Source: an uncultured Muribaculum sp.
GTDB lineage: Bacteria; Bacteroidota; Bacteroidia; Bacteroidales; Muribaculaceae
Direction: 5' to 3'
Assembly: GCF_910583865.1 (NCBI RefSeq)
Contig: NZ_CAJTYX010000014.1
Coordinates: 1-64,000, forward strand
Length of the DNA: 64,000 nt
Of this stretch, positions 24,684 through 33,813 are shown piece after piece. Position 1 is the first letter of the stretch; each line of letters opens with the position of its first letter. A program made the translations under genes and the position numbers. The notes below the pieces were generated by a model that did not search any database, was not told the DNA's origin, and saw only the letters and a list, made by a program, of their open reading frames with translations.

Positions 24684-26389
24684 TGGCAAATTTTTATAAC
24701 GACAATCCGGTGCTCAAGCACCACCTTACCCATCCGCTGATGGGTAAGATTGTCGCACTGAAGGAACGCGATTTTTCCGAAGCTGACAAGTATGACTATG
24801 CTCCGTTCAACTTCGACGATGCCATGGATTCCTACGACAAGGTGCTCGATATCGTAGGTGAGATCACAGGCAACATCATAGCCCCCAATGCTGAGGATGT
24901 CGACCATCAGGGCCCGCAGGTGATCGATGGCCACGTGAAGTATGCCGACGCCACTTCCGTCAATCTCGATGCGTGCCGCAAGGCCGGACTGATGGGTATG
25001 GCGATGCCCCGTCGTTTCGGCGGTCTCAACTTCCCCATCACCCCCTACATCATGGCCGCTGACATTGTTAGCCGCGCGGATGCCGGATTCGAGAACTTGT
25101 GGGGGCTTCAGGATTGTGCCGAGACTATCTACGAGTTTGCCGACGAGGAGCAGAAAAAGCGTTTCATTACCCGCGTGTGCGAGGGTGAGACTATGTCGAT
25201 GGACCTTACCGAGCCTGATGCCGGTTCCGACCTGCAGTCCGTGATGCTCAAGGCCACCGAGCAGCCCGACGGCACATGGCGTCTCAACGGTGTGAAGCGA
25301 TTCATCACCAACGGCGACAGCGACATCCATCTGGTGCTTGCCCGTTCGGAGGATGGCACAAAGGATGGCCGAGGCCTTTCCATGTTCATCTACGACAAGC
25401 GCGACGGCGGTGTCACCGTGCGACGCATAGAGAACAAGATGGGCATCAAGGGATCGCCCACATGCGAGCTGGTCTATCGCAATGCCAAAGCCGAGCTGTG
25501 CGGCTCGCGCAAGCTTGGTCTTATCAAGTATGTGATGGCACTGATGAACGGTGCGCGTCTCGGCATCGCCGCCCAGTCGGTCGGCATCTCGGAGGCAGCC
25601 TACCGTGAGGCTCTCTCGTATGCACGCGACCGCAAGCAGTTCGGCAAGGCAATCATTGAGTTCCCTGCCGTCTACGAGATCCTTTCAGTGATGAAGGCCA
25701 AGCTTGAGGCTTCGCGTTCGCTTCTCTACGAGTGCTCCCGTTTCGTCGACATCTACAAGATCTACGACGATATCGCTAAGGAACGTCCCCTCACCCCGGA
25801 GGAACGCAAGGAAGCCAAGTACTACAGTAAGTTTGCCGATGCCTGCACTCCCCTTGTGAAGGGTTTGGGAAGCGAATATGCCAACCAGAATGCTTACGAC
25901 GCCATACAGATCCACGGCGGCTCGGGCTTCATGAAGGATTATGCCTGCGAGCGCATCTACCGCGACGCACGCATCACATCCATCTATGAAGGCACGACTC
26001 AGCTCCAGGTAGTGGCTGCAATCCGCCACGTCACCACCGGTACCTACCTCAACCTCATCCGCACCTACGAGGCCCAGGAGATAGGGCATACCTACAAGCC
26101 TCTGCGCGACGAGCTGGCCAAGCTCACAGCCACCTACGAGGAGTGTGTGAAGAAGGTCACCGAGGCCAAAGATCCCGCATATCTCGACTTCATGGCACGT
26201 CGTCTGGTGGAGATGGCAGGAAACATCATCATGAGTCACCTGCTCATACTCGATGCCTCGCGCAATGCCGAGCTGTTTGATGCGAGCGCACGCGTTTACT
26301 TCAACCTCGCCCAGGCCGAAGTGACCAAGCATGCCGACTTCATCGGCCGCTTCAATCCCGCCGAGACCTCCATCTACAAGCAGGCCTGA
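24683..26389 (+). CDS. Acyl-CoA dehydrogenase
   Basis: A 568-residue flavoprotein of the acyl-CoA dehydrogenase family. The FAD and substrate segments are visible: MSMDLTEPDAGSDLQSVML, RFITNGD, RIENKMGIKGSPTCEL, ARDRKQFGKAI, IQIHGGSGFMKDY and IYEGTTQLQ (Glu436 as the likely catalytic base). It has about 170 residues more at the C-terminus than short-chain enzymes, as in the long Bacteroidetes form. Linked to etfBA, it probably serves fatty or branched-chain acyl-CoA oxidation or, run in reverse, butyryl-CoA-type reduction. The substrate cannot be told from the sequence. Confidence 0.93.
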   Translation: MANFYNDNPVLKHHLTHPLMGKIVALKERDFSEADKYDYAPFNFDDAMDSYDKVLDIVGEITGNIIAPNAEDVDHQGPQVIDGHVKYADATSVNLDACRKAGLMGMAMPRRFGGLNFPITPYIMAADIVSRADAGFENLWGLQDCAETIYEFADEEQKKRFITRVCEGETMSMDLTEPDAGSDLQSVMLKATEQPDGTWRLNGVKRFITNGDSDIHLVLARSEDGTKDGRGLSMFIYDKRDGGVTVRRIENKMGIKGSPTCELVYRNAKAELCGSRKLGLIKYVMALMNGARLGIAAQSVGISEAAYREALSYARDRKQFGKAIIEFPAVYEILSVMKAKLEASRSLLYECSRFVDIYKIYDDIAKERPLTPEERKEAKYYSKFADACTPLVKGLGSEYANQNAYDAIQIHGGSGFMKDYACERIYRDARITSIYEGTTQLQVVAAIRHVTTGTYLNLIRTYEAQEIGHTYKPLRDELAKLTATYEECVKKVTEAKDPAYLDFMARRLVEMAGNIIMSHLLILDASRNAELFDASARVYFNLAQAEVTKHADFIGRFNPAETSIYKQA

Positions 26390-26410
26390 CCGAAAGGTTG
26401 TCCTTGATAT

Positions 26411-26452
26411 ACTGCGCCCTGCCTCGCATTTGTTTGCGAGGCAGGGCGCAGT
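26411..26452 (+). terminator. Very strong hairpin after the acyl-CoA dehydrogenase gene
   Basis: An 18-bp perfect, GC-rich stem (26411-26428 with 26435-26452) and a 6-base loop, 22 bases past the stop codon. No T-run follows, so it may act as a 3' stabiliser or a factor-dependent terminator. Confidence 0.6.
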
Positions 26453-26603
26453 CGTGACATGCAGGGAGGGCTGTCGGGTGGGATTACGTCAAAAATTACC
26501 CCTTATTTCAGCATGAAATGCCCCGTGGAGAGGGACTGCAATGTCTAAATTTGCATATTCCATATCCATATTCGTGAATATAATCTTAAATCCACATAAC
26601 GGC

Positions 26604-29600
26604 ATGAAATCAACCTCGTGTTTGTGCGCCATTTTCGCTATGGCGCTTGTCCCGGTCAATGCAGGTGCTGCAATAGAAGGTTCGCTCGATCCGGCTTCGG
26701 TCGTGGAGCAGTGGAGCGACGAGTCGGCCTATCCGAAGGTGATAGATATCAATTTCAGTGATGAATGTTGGCCGTCGACATGGCAGAAAGAGACGGGCCG
26801 CGACTGTCCTGAGTGGGCCGACGGCGGATATGTCAACGCAGTGCTCTCCACCCCGGCCAACGGGGGAGCCGATGTGACCTATCCTGTCCTGTTCCACAAT
26901 TGCACTTTTGCCAACTGCAAGTCGTATAACGGACGCGCGGGTGTCACCGCCGCTTTCGCCCGACAGTATTATCTTGGCGAGAAATGTTCTGGCAACAGCG
27001 CCGCCTACTACAACAACTGGACAGTAAAAGGACACACGCATTATCTTGAGGACAACATCACGTATGGCGCCGACGGAAAGCCAAACTATGGCGAGGCCGG
27101 ATTCGTGCAGATGTGCCGCAACGCCGCCATCGATGGCGAATCGATGCATGGCTGGATGGAGATAGACCATATCCCCTATGTCGAACGCGTGCAGTGGTCG
27201 TGGTCGTCGACATCGTGGGGACGCGGCATAAAGTGCGACTACAAGGTCGGTGACGGCGAGTGGAAACCGCTGGTATGGATGGGTTCCGAGCGTCAGAAAA
27301 ACGGATGGACCTCTTTCTCCGACCAGGGATACTTTATGGAGAACGTCATCAACGCCTCCGACGTGTCGCTGCGTTGGCGCGTGTGGGACGGTGAAATCCA
27401 GGGCGCACCCGTACAGAGTGACGTGTTCAACCAGTATGTCGACCCTATGGCGCAGCGCCAGGCACCCCGTGTGCATAAGATACGTGTTTTCGGCAATGAG
27501 ATCACGGCGGAACAGGCTGCCTATGCGAGAGAGCATCCGCTGGCCGATGTCGGCACGCTTTCCGACCTCGGCGACTACGGCTTCTCCGGCGAGACGGTTA
27601 CCAAACCTGCGCCCGATGCGGATGCCCCTGTGGTAGTGTACACTGTCGGCATCGACGGAAAGTCGGATTACTCCACAGTGCAGCAGGCGATAGATGCTGT
27701 GCCTGCCGATACGCGCGGCATTATATACATAGCCCCCGGTGTGTATGAGGAGAACATCTATGCCGGGCGCAAAGGCGGAACGAGAAAATATATAAGCCTC
27801 ATCGGCGAGAATCCGGACGTCACCATATTGACCTCATCGGTAGACCGCAGTGGATCGAATTCAGGTAATTCCTATCTTGACTGTGCCGCCCTTAACGTAT
27901 TCTCCGAACGTTTTTATGCGGAGGGAATCACCATACGCAACACTTCCGGCAATGTCGGGCAGGCAGAGGCGCTCTATACGGCAGGAGACGCGCATATATT
28001 CAACAGGTGCGTGATTTCGGGCTATCAGGATACATACAAGGCCAACGTCGGCGCACGTGGCTATTTCAACGAATGTGTGCTCGCCGGTGCTGTCGACTTC
28101 ATCTACGACGGAGGTCTGGAGTGGTTTGACAATTGCGAGATACGTAGCGTGAAGGGTGGGGGGTATATCACCGCCCCTGCCGAGAGCGGTATGCCTATGA
28201 CACGCGTGCTCTACCCCGAACTGGGCGCCGAACGCTTCTATCCGGGCCTGTTCTTCCGCAGTTGCAGGCTTACTGCCGATGAAGGTGTCCCCAATGGTGC
28301 CTATACTCTCGGCCGTCCCTGGAAAGAGACGTGCGGTGCCATGTTCATGTGCTGCACGCTCGGCGAGCATATAAGCCGCGCCGGGTGGAGCGCATGGGAC
28401 GGCACGGAAAACAATGCCTCTCTCTATGAATACAGGAATGTAGATGAGGAGGGCAATCCTGTGGACGTGTCCGGTCGTGCGTCGTTCAGCCGTCAGGCCA
28501 CCGACGGGGAGGTCCAGGCTTACATGACTCCGGAGTTCATGTTCGGCAAACAGTCCGATGTGGAGTTCGACTTCAAATCGATACTGCGTGGATGCGCCGC
28601 TCCACACGATTTCGAGATTACCCCCGACGGCATATATTGGGAGGCCGATGACAATGCCGTCGCTTTCATAGTGTACAAGAACGGGGCTTTCGAAGCGATA
28701 GTCACTATGCCGGAGTTTACTTCTGGCTATGAAGATAGCGCCGACTATGCCGTGCGGTCTGTGTCGTGTCATGGTGTCATGTCGCCAAAGTCCGATGTGT
28801 CCGCTTCCCGCTCGCTCCTTGCTTTCCCTACAGCCGAGGGTTTCGGTAAGTACGCTACCGGCGGACGTGGGGGCAAGGTCGTCACGGTCACTTCGCTTGC
28901 CGATGACGGCTCGGAAGGAACTCTGCGATGGGCGTTCGCCCAGCATAAGGGATTTCCGCTCACCATAGTGTTTGCCGTGAGCGGCAACATAGAGCTTCAG
29001 AGCGAGCTGAGGGTGAACCGTTCAGACTGGACCCTTGCGGGACAGACCGCTCCGGGCGAAGGAATCCTCATAAGCCGAAACAAGGTTAACTTCGGCGGTT
29101 CGCAGAATTTCATCGTGCGCAACGTGCGTTTCCGCATAGGTCAGAAAAACATGTCCGGCGAAATCATTGCCGATAATGCATGCGGCGCCGAGAATTGTGC
29201 CCAGTTCATCTTCGACCATTGCGCGTTCGGATGGTCGGTAGAGGAGAACATGAACACCGCCGACAGCCATTTCCTCACGGTGCAGCATTCGATAGTGCAT
29301 GAGGGCCTTTATAATGCAGGCCATTCCAAGGGGTCGCGCGGCTACGGTTGCCAGTGGGGAGGCTCGCCTGCCACATACCACCACAATCTTCTTGCCCACA
29401 ACAATTCCCGTTCTCCGCGTTTCAACGGCGCACGTGGTGAGGATTATGTAGTGTTCATCGAGTATGCCAACAATGTCAACTACAATTACGGCACGCGCGG
29501 CGGCTGCTATGGAGGCGAAAACACCGCCGGTATAGAGTCGTACAACGGTCTTAACTCGGCTCATGAATGCAATTTCATGAACAACTACTATAAGCCCGGC

Positions 29601-30488
29601 ACTAATTCGAGCAAGACCGAGCTGTGGTTTGTCAACTCAAGCTACGCACGCGAAGGCGCTACATCATGGGCGCCGGCGAAATGGTGGGTCGACGGCAACT
29701 TCGCGGAAGGATTCGCCGACGCCAGCGCCGACAACTGGAAAGGGATGAATGCCGAGGGGTATTCCCTTGACAAGATACGTGCCGACGAGCGCATAGTGCC
29801 GGCAAATCCTTACTACAAGTACACACTTGCAGGTGCGGTGGGTACATACGTACCTCAGCGCTACATGCTCTCGGGCTATCACACCGCCTCCGGGGCCTAC
29901 GACTACGTGCTGGAACATGCCGGTACCGTCAACCGTGACAAGGTCGAGCGCCGTGTCGCCGAGGAGGCCCGTAGCGGTAAGAACAGTTTTGGCGGTTCGC
30001 TCGGATTCAAACGCGGTATCATCGACAAAGAGACAGATGCCGAGGGATTCTATCAGTATGCTACCGACTATTCCGTGCCTGTAGATACCGACGGTGACGG
30101 TATGCCCGACAAGTGGGAGGCCTCTGTTGGACTTGACAGCAACGTCGCCGACAATAATCGCCGCAATGCCGACGGTTATACCGCGCTGGAGGTTTATCTT
30201 GCCGCGCTCATGGGTGAAAGCATGTCATCCGATTTCTCCACGTCGTCAATCGAGGGGACAGTCGTTGCCACAGACATTTTATATGATGCCGTTACAGGAA
30301 TCCTTACGACAGGCCCTGAGGCGATAGGGGCTATTGTGGCAGTATATGCGGTAGACGGACGTCTGTTGCGTACACAGACGATTGCATCTACGACTACCGG
30401 GCTATCTCTACCGGCAGGAGTCTATCTATTGCAACTGCACGGTAATAGCATTACGCCACGCGTGCTTAAAGTGGCCGGCAGGCTATAA
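26604..30488 (+). CDS. Secreted pectin methylesterase / pectate lyase fusion
   Basis: A 1294-residue secreted multidomain enzyme with an N-terminal signal peptide (hydrophobic CLCAIFAMALVPVNAGA). Residues about 25-330 are a beta-rich, Trp-rich domain that I do not recognise. At about 339-650 is a CE8 pectin methylesterase with its catalytic residues: Asp476 in GYQDT, Asp498 in VDFIYD and Arg571 in GRPWKE. At about 735-1085 is a PL1-type pectate lyase (TGGRGGKVVTVTSL, HHNLLAHNNSRSPRF). A DTDGDGMPDKWE calcium-type motif (about 1160) and a beta-sandwich tail ending in VYLLQLHG follow, resembling T9SS sorting tails. I chose the ATG at 26604 because it places the signal peptide at the N-terminus; an upstream ATG at 26541 would add 21 residues. 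No SusC/D pair is nearby. Confidence 0.9.
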   Translation: MKSTSCLCAIFAMALVPVNAGAAIEGSLDPASVVEQWSDESAYPKVIDINFSDECWPSTWQKETGRDCPEWADGGYVNAVLSTPANGGADVTYPVLFHNCTFANCKSYNGRAGVTAAFARQYYLGEKCSGNSAAYYNNWTVKGHTHYLEDNITYGADGKPNYGEAGFVQMCRNAAIDGESMHGWMEIDHIPYVERVQWSWSSTSWGRGIKCDYKVGDGEWKPLVWMGSERQKNGWTSFSDQGYFMENVINASDVSLRWRVWDGEIQGAPVQSDVFNQYVDPMAQRQAPRVHKIRVFGNEITAEQAAYAREHPLADVGTLSDLGDYGFSGETVTKPAPDADAPVVVYTVGIDGKSDYSTVQQAIDAVPADTRGIIYIAPGVYEENIYAGRKGGTRKYISLIGENPDVTILTSSVDRSGSNSGNSYLDCAALNVFSERFYAEGITIRNTSGNVGQAEALYTAGDAHIFNRCVISGYQDTYKANVGARGYFNECVLAGAVDFIYDGGLEWFDNCEIRSVKGGGYITAPAESGMPMTRVLYPELGAERFYPGLFFRSCRLTADEGVPNGAYTLGRPWKETCGAMFMCCTLGEHISRAGWSAWDGTENNASLYEYRNVDEEGNPVDVSGRASFSRQATDGEVQAYMTPEFMFGKQSDVEFDFKSILRGCAAPHDFEITPDGIYWEADDNAVAFIVYKNGAFEAIVTMPEFTSGYEDSADYAVRSVSCHGVMSPKSDVSASRSLLAFPTAEGFGKYATGGRGGKVVTVTSLADDGSEGTLRWAFAQHKGFPLTIVFAVSGNIELQSELRVNRSDWTLAGQTAPGEGILISRNKVNFGGSQNFIVRNVRFRIGQKNMSGEIIADNACGAENCAQFIFDHCAFGWSVEENMNTADSHFLTVQHSIVHEGLYNAGHSKGSRGYGCQWGGSPATYHHNLLAHNNSRSPRFNGARGEDYVVFIEYANNVNYNYGTRGGCYGGENTAGIESYNGLNSAHECNFMNNYYKPGTNSSKTELWFVNSSYAREGATSWAPAKWWVDGNFAEGFADASADNWKGMNAEGYSLDKIRADERIVPANPYYKYTLAGAVGTYVPQRYMLSGYHTASGAYDYVLEHAGTVNRDKVERRVAEEARSGKNSFGGSLGFKRGIIDKETDAEGFYQYATDYSVPVDTDGDGMPDKWEASVGLDSNVADNNRRNADGYTALEVYLAALMGESMSSDFSTSSIEGTVVATDILYDAVTGILTTGPEAIGAIVAVYAVDGRLLRTQTIASTTTGLSLPAGVYLLQLHGNSITPRVLKVAGRL

Positions 30489-30510
30489 TGTTACTTTGTA
30501 ATATATCGTT

Positions 30511-30547
30511 AAAGTCGCTGTCCTTGATTAAGGATAGTGACTTTTTT
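30511..30547 (+). terminator. Terminator of the pectinase gene
   Basis: A 15-base arm (30511-30525) pairs with 30530-30544 with two mismatches and a GATT loop, followed by a run of T. It lies 22 bases past the stop codon. Confidence 0.75.
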
Positions 30548-30648
30548 ATTGCATCATGAACAATTGAAACGCTTCGGGTGTTATAGCCGCAGAGAATCTC
30601 AACAGATTGCCTTATTTAACACCAACTATTATACATAATTGCCACGAA

Positions 30649-31395
30649 ATGAAAGATGTGAAATCTACCTTGCTTGATCGTCGCAGCATCCGGCGTTATG
30701 AGCGTGAAGATATCCCGGCCGATACGATGAATTTTATCTACGAGGCCATACGCAATACTCCTACAAGCTACAATGGCCAGCAGTTTTCGGTGATAGACAT
30801 AGACGACCAGCCGACCAAGGAGAAGCTTTATGAGCTTACAGGCCAGAAGCAGATAAAGACATGCCGTCATTTCATGCTTTTCTGTGCCGATTACAACAAG
30901 ATATCTCTCGTTGCCGAGGCAAAGGGCATTGATATGCCTGAATTCGCCCATACGGCGGATGGCGTTATCGTGGGAATCGTAGATGCCACACTTGCAATGA
31001 TGAGCGCCCTTACCGCAGCCGAATCGGAAGGACTCGGAACCTGTCCTATAGGATATGCCCGCACTGCCGCTCCCGAGGCTATAGCCAGGCTTATGAAGCT
31101 GCCGCCAAAGGTGTTCGTGGTGTGTGGGCTCGCTCTTGGAATACCCCGGGAAATGCCTGACATCAAACCCAAGCAGCCGACTGACCTTGTCATATTCCAT
31201 AATATGTACCGTCAGGATAATATCGTGCCTGAGATGATTGAATATGATGCCAATGTGAAGGATTACAATGCCACACGTAGTGGCACTAAAAGCGACAATG
31301 ACTGGGTCGCCCACATCATATCCTACTATAAAGAGGCCATGGACTATCATACTCTTGATGCTCTGCGCCGTCGTGGTTTCGATATATGCCGGTGA
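30649..31395 (+). CDS. Nitroreductase-family FMN oxidoreductase
   Basis: A 248-residue protein of the larger nitroreductase group (NfsA/Frp-like). The FMN-phosphate-binding start is LDRRSIRRYEREDI, followed by TPTSYNGQQFSVIDI. The region TCPIGYARTAAPEAIARLM and the Gly-rich VVCGLALGIPREMPDIKPKQP match the NfsA group. It should reduce nitro- or quinone compounds with NAD(P)H; the natural substrate is unknown. I chose the ATG at 30649 because the upstream ATG at 30607 adds 14 residues without homology. It is a separate unit after the pectinase terminator. Confidence 0.9.
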   Translation: MKDVKSTLLDRRSIRRYEREDIPADTMNFIYEAIRNTPTSYNGQQFSVIDIDDQPTKEKLYELTGQKQIKTCRHFMLFCADYNKISLVAEAKGIDMPEFAHTADGVIVGIVDATLAMMSALTAAESEGLGTCPIGYARTAAPEAIARLMKLPPKVFVVCGLALGIPREMPDIKPKQPTDLVIFHNMYRQDNIVPEMIEYDANVKDYNATRSGTKSDNDWVAHIISYYKEAMDYHTLDALRRRGFDICR

Positions 31396-31446
31396 ACTGT
31401 CGTTACTCTTCGTGGGTTTATAGAGTCGGATACTACTTGGAATAGT

Positions 31447-32475
31447 TTGCGGAATACCTTTACATATTACATATATAGTGCGATTCCGGCCCTTTTGGGG
31501 GTCGGAGTCGCACTTATGTTTACCGGATGTTCGCTCATCTATGAGGATTACTCTCATTGTACGTGGGACAAGGCAAACGCAGACTTAGTCATCGATGTAG
31601 ATTGGATGTATGATTCCGGTGCTGATCCGGAGGGTATGGCATATATTTTTTTCCCATGCGGAGGGTATGGCGACATCTGGAGATTCGATATCCCCGGAAA
31701 GAATGGCGGAACGGTCTCGGTCGCCGACGGGAGCTACCGTGTGGTCTGCATAAACGATGACACGTCGGGCATACTGTTTCGTGGCGAGGACAGCTACCAC
31801 CGTTTTTCATGCTACTGCCGAGAAGGTGGGCTTTATGACGGATTGGGAGGCACGATAGATCATCCTTTAGGTCCTTCCGTGACACCTTCCGGGGAATCTG
31901 TCGAGATATGTCCCGACATGATATGGTGCGGAAGTGTATGGGAATTGGAACTTGAGGATGACGGGGAATGGGTGACTACAGAGGAGAATGCCGAAAGTGT
32001 GTATTCGCCACAAAGAGGTGTGAGGCTGTATCCACGTCCGGCCGTAGCTCATTACAGTTTTATAATAAACGATGTTAAGAACCTGGCAGGTGTTAGGCGC
32101 ATGTGCGCATCTCTCAGCGGTATGGCTTCCGAAGTGTATCCGGCCACGTTGAAACGAGGCACCGAGGTTGTCACGTTGCCTCTGTCGGCACATGTGCTCG
32201 GTGATGATCGCATCGGAGGAGATTTTCTTACATTCGGATTGCCTCAAGACAGTACTACGCCAAATAAGCTGATGTTGTATGTATGGCTCACTGACGGCAG
32301 GAAGTTCAGTTATGAATTTGATGTTACATTGCAGGTGCGGAATGCTGCCGATCCTATGAGAGTGACCATTGCTGTCGGTGGAATCTCACTTCCCGTTTCG
32401 GATCCTGCGGGGGAAGGTGCTTTCGATGTCAGTATCGACGGCTGGATTACCGAGGTCATCGACATTGTGTCATGA
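31447..32475 (+). CDS. DUF5119 lipoprotein, fimbrial-locus type
   Basis: A 342-residue lipoprotein that starts at TTG, since no ATG gives a full signal peptide. The signal peptide ends in the lipobox LMFTGC (Cys28). The segment IFFPCGGYGDIWRFDIPGK with GSYRVVCINDDTSGILFRG is that of DUF5119, a Bacteroidales surface lipoprotein family that usually accompanies fimbrillin-type genes. The rest is a beta-rich sandwich. The gene lies 106 bases upstream of a fimbrillin-like gene in the same direction. A minor or anchoring fimbrial role is inferred from family context. Confidence 0.8.
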   Translation: MRNTFTYYIYSAIPALLGVGVALMFTGCSLIYEDYSHCTWDKANADLVIDVDWMYDSGADPEGMAYIFFPCGGYGDIWRFDIPGKNGGTVSVADGSYRVVCINDDTSGILFRGEDSYHRFSCYCREGGLYDGLGGTIDHPLGPSVTPSGESVEICPDMIWCGSVWELELEDDGEWVTTEENAESVYSPQRGVRLYPRPAVAHYSFIINDVKNLAGVRRMCASLSGMASEVYPATLKRGTEVVTLPLSAHVLGDDRIGGDFLTFGLPQDSTTPNKLMLYVWLTDGRKFSYEFDVTLQVRNAADPMRVTIAVGGISLPVSDPAGEGAFDVSIDGWITEVIDIVS

Positions 32476-32580
32476 TTATGACTGCGGTCTGATATAAGGG
32501 TTTGTTGAAAACTAAAATGTTTTTTGGGTGTTATTATTATATAATTATTTGGCCTGTTAGGTTATTTAAGATTCGTAAAC

Positions 32581-33621
32581 ATGAATAAAAAGATTTTTTC
32601 AGCGTGCTGCATCGCACTATCCGGCATTATGGCCTCATGTTCGTCCGGAGATGAGACTGATATCCCGATGGTGGATAAGGCTGACAACGCCATCGCATTC
32701 AATGCAATGGTTCCGAAAGCGCCTCGTGCTGCATCTACCACTACTGCTACGATAAAAGAGTTCTACGTCTATGCTTTTACTGCCGGGAAGCCCTACATGG
32801 AGCGTGTTGCTGTCAGGCGCAACGGTTCGTCATGGACATATACCCCTGTCATGTATTGGCCTGACACGCCGGTGAACTTCTATGCGTATAGCCCGAACAT
32901 CTCCAATTCGCCCGTGATTGGTGACGATGCCATAGGCGATATACCGGCCTATACCTGCGACGGCCAGACCGATCTGCTGTATGCCGTCAATATTGGTGAG
33001 ACGGCACAGGCGTCTCCTGTCAACATGAACTTCCGTCATGCTCTCTCGAGGGTAAGTGTCATGCTGAGCAGTTCCAATGCCAATATAAGGGTTCATGTAC
33101 GCTATGTAGTGCTTCATGATCTTTATCATACGGCTACATTCTATTTCCCGGATGCCACTACCTCGGCCTCAAGTCCGGGCATCATCGGTAACTGGCAGGA
33201 TTTCAGCCTCAATGCCGATGTCGCGCTCTTCTATGCCATGGGCGACGAGGACAATATCGACCTTACCACGACACCTGTCGATATCACAGAGAACAACCTC
33301 AATGTAAGTTTCTTTATTCCACAGAAACTTAACAAGATGTCGTTGGAAGGCTCCAACTATACAGGCAATTATATAGAGGTCGATTGCGAGATTTTCGACA
33401 GCACTTCGGGAGTCAAGATATGGCCTACATCTTCCACTCCGCCATCGCAGCTTGTGCCAGAGACACCTGCCGGACGACTTGTATTCCCTCTGACCACCTC
33501 CACCATAGACCAATGGAAGATCGGCCATGCCTATATCTACAACATCAAAATCGACAATCCCACCGTACTCCAGCCTATTGACTTCAATGTAACCGTCGAC
33601 GACTACGAGATAGGCGAATGA
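32581..33621 (+). CDS. Fimbrillin-like lipoprotein (Mfa-like family)
   Basis: A 346-residue lipoprotein with signal peptide and lipobox GIMASC (Cys20), followed by SSGDE. The N-terminal beta-sandwich has AIAFNAMVPKAPRA, then TIKEFYVYAF, WPDTPVNFYAYSP and the highly typical FRHALSRVSVML, all marks of the fimbrillin/Mfa-like family. Arg residues before the first strand (PRAAS) could be the gingipain-type cleavage site used to polymerise type V pili. Its partner is the DUF5119 gene just upstream. No major/minor tip cluster (FimCDE-like) follows, so the locus is minimal. Confidence 0.85.
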   Translation: MNKKIFSACCIALSGIMASCSSGDETDIPMVDKADNAIAFNAMVPKAPRAASTTTATIKEFYVYAFTAGKPYMERVAVRRNGSSWTYTPVMYWPDTPVNFYAYSPNISNSPVIGDDAIGDIPAYTCDGQTDLLYAVNIGETAQASPVNMNFRHALSRVSVMLSSSNANIRVHVRYVVLHDLYHTATFYFPDATTSASSPGIIGNWQDFSLNADVALFYAMGDEDNIDLTTTPVDITENNLNVSFFIPQKLNKMSLEGSNYTGNYIEVDCEIFDSTSGVKIWPTSSTPPSQLVPETPAGRLVFPLTTSTIDQWKIGHAYIYNIKIDNPTVLQPIDFNVTVDDYEIGE

Positions 33622-33622
33622 C

Positions 33623-33650
33623 TAAGAGGTTGTTTTTAAACAACCTCTTA
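33623..33650 (+). terminator. Hairpin after the fimbrillin gene
   Basis: A 13-bp perfect stem (33623-33635 with 33638-33650) closing two T. It begins two bases after the stop codon. Confidence 0.55.
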
Positions 33651-33673
33651 AATTAGGATAGCTTATATAAAGA

Positions 33674-33709
33674 CCGGGTGCTGAACATAAGATATGGTTT
33701 AGCACCCGG
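33674..33709 (+). terminator. Second hairpin after the fimbrillin gene
   Basis: A 13-base arm (33674-33686, starting CCGGGTGCT) pairs with 33697-33709 with one mismatch. It is followed by CTTCTATATTGTT. Together with the hairpin just upstream it gives tandem termination before surE. Confidence 0.6.
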
Positions 33710-33813
33710 CTTCTATATTGTTAAGGGTGAGGGTTAAAGGGTGATGAGGATTATTAAATCCATTCAATCTCTGAAAAAATTGCTATATTCGCAGAAAAAT
33801 AGTAAGCGATACG

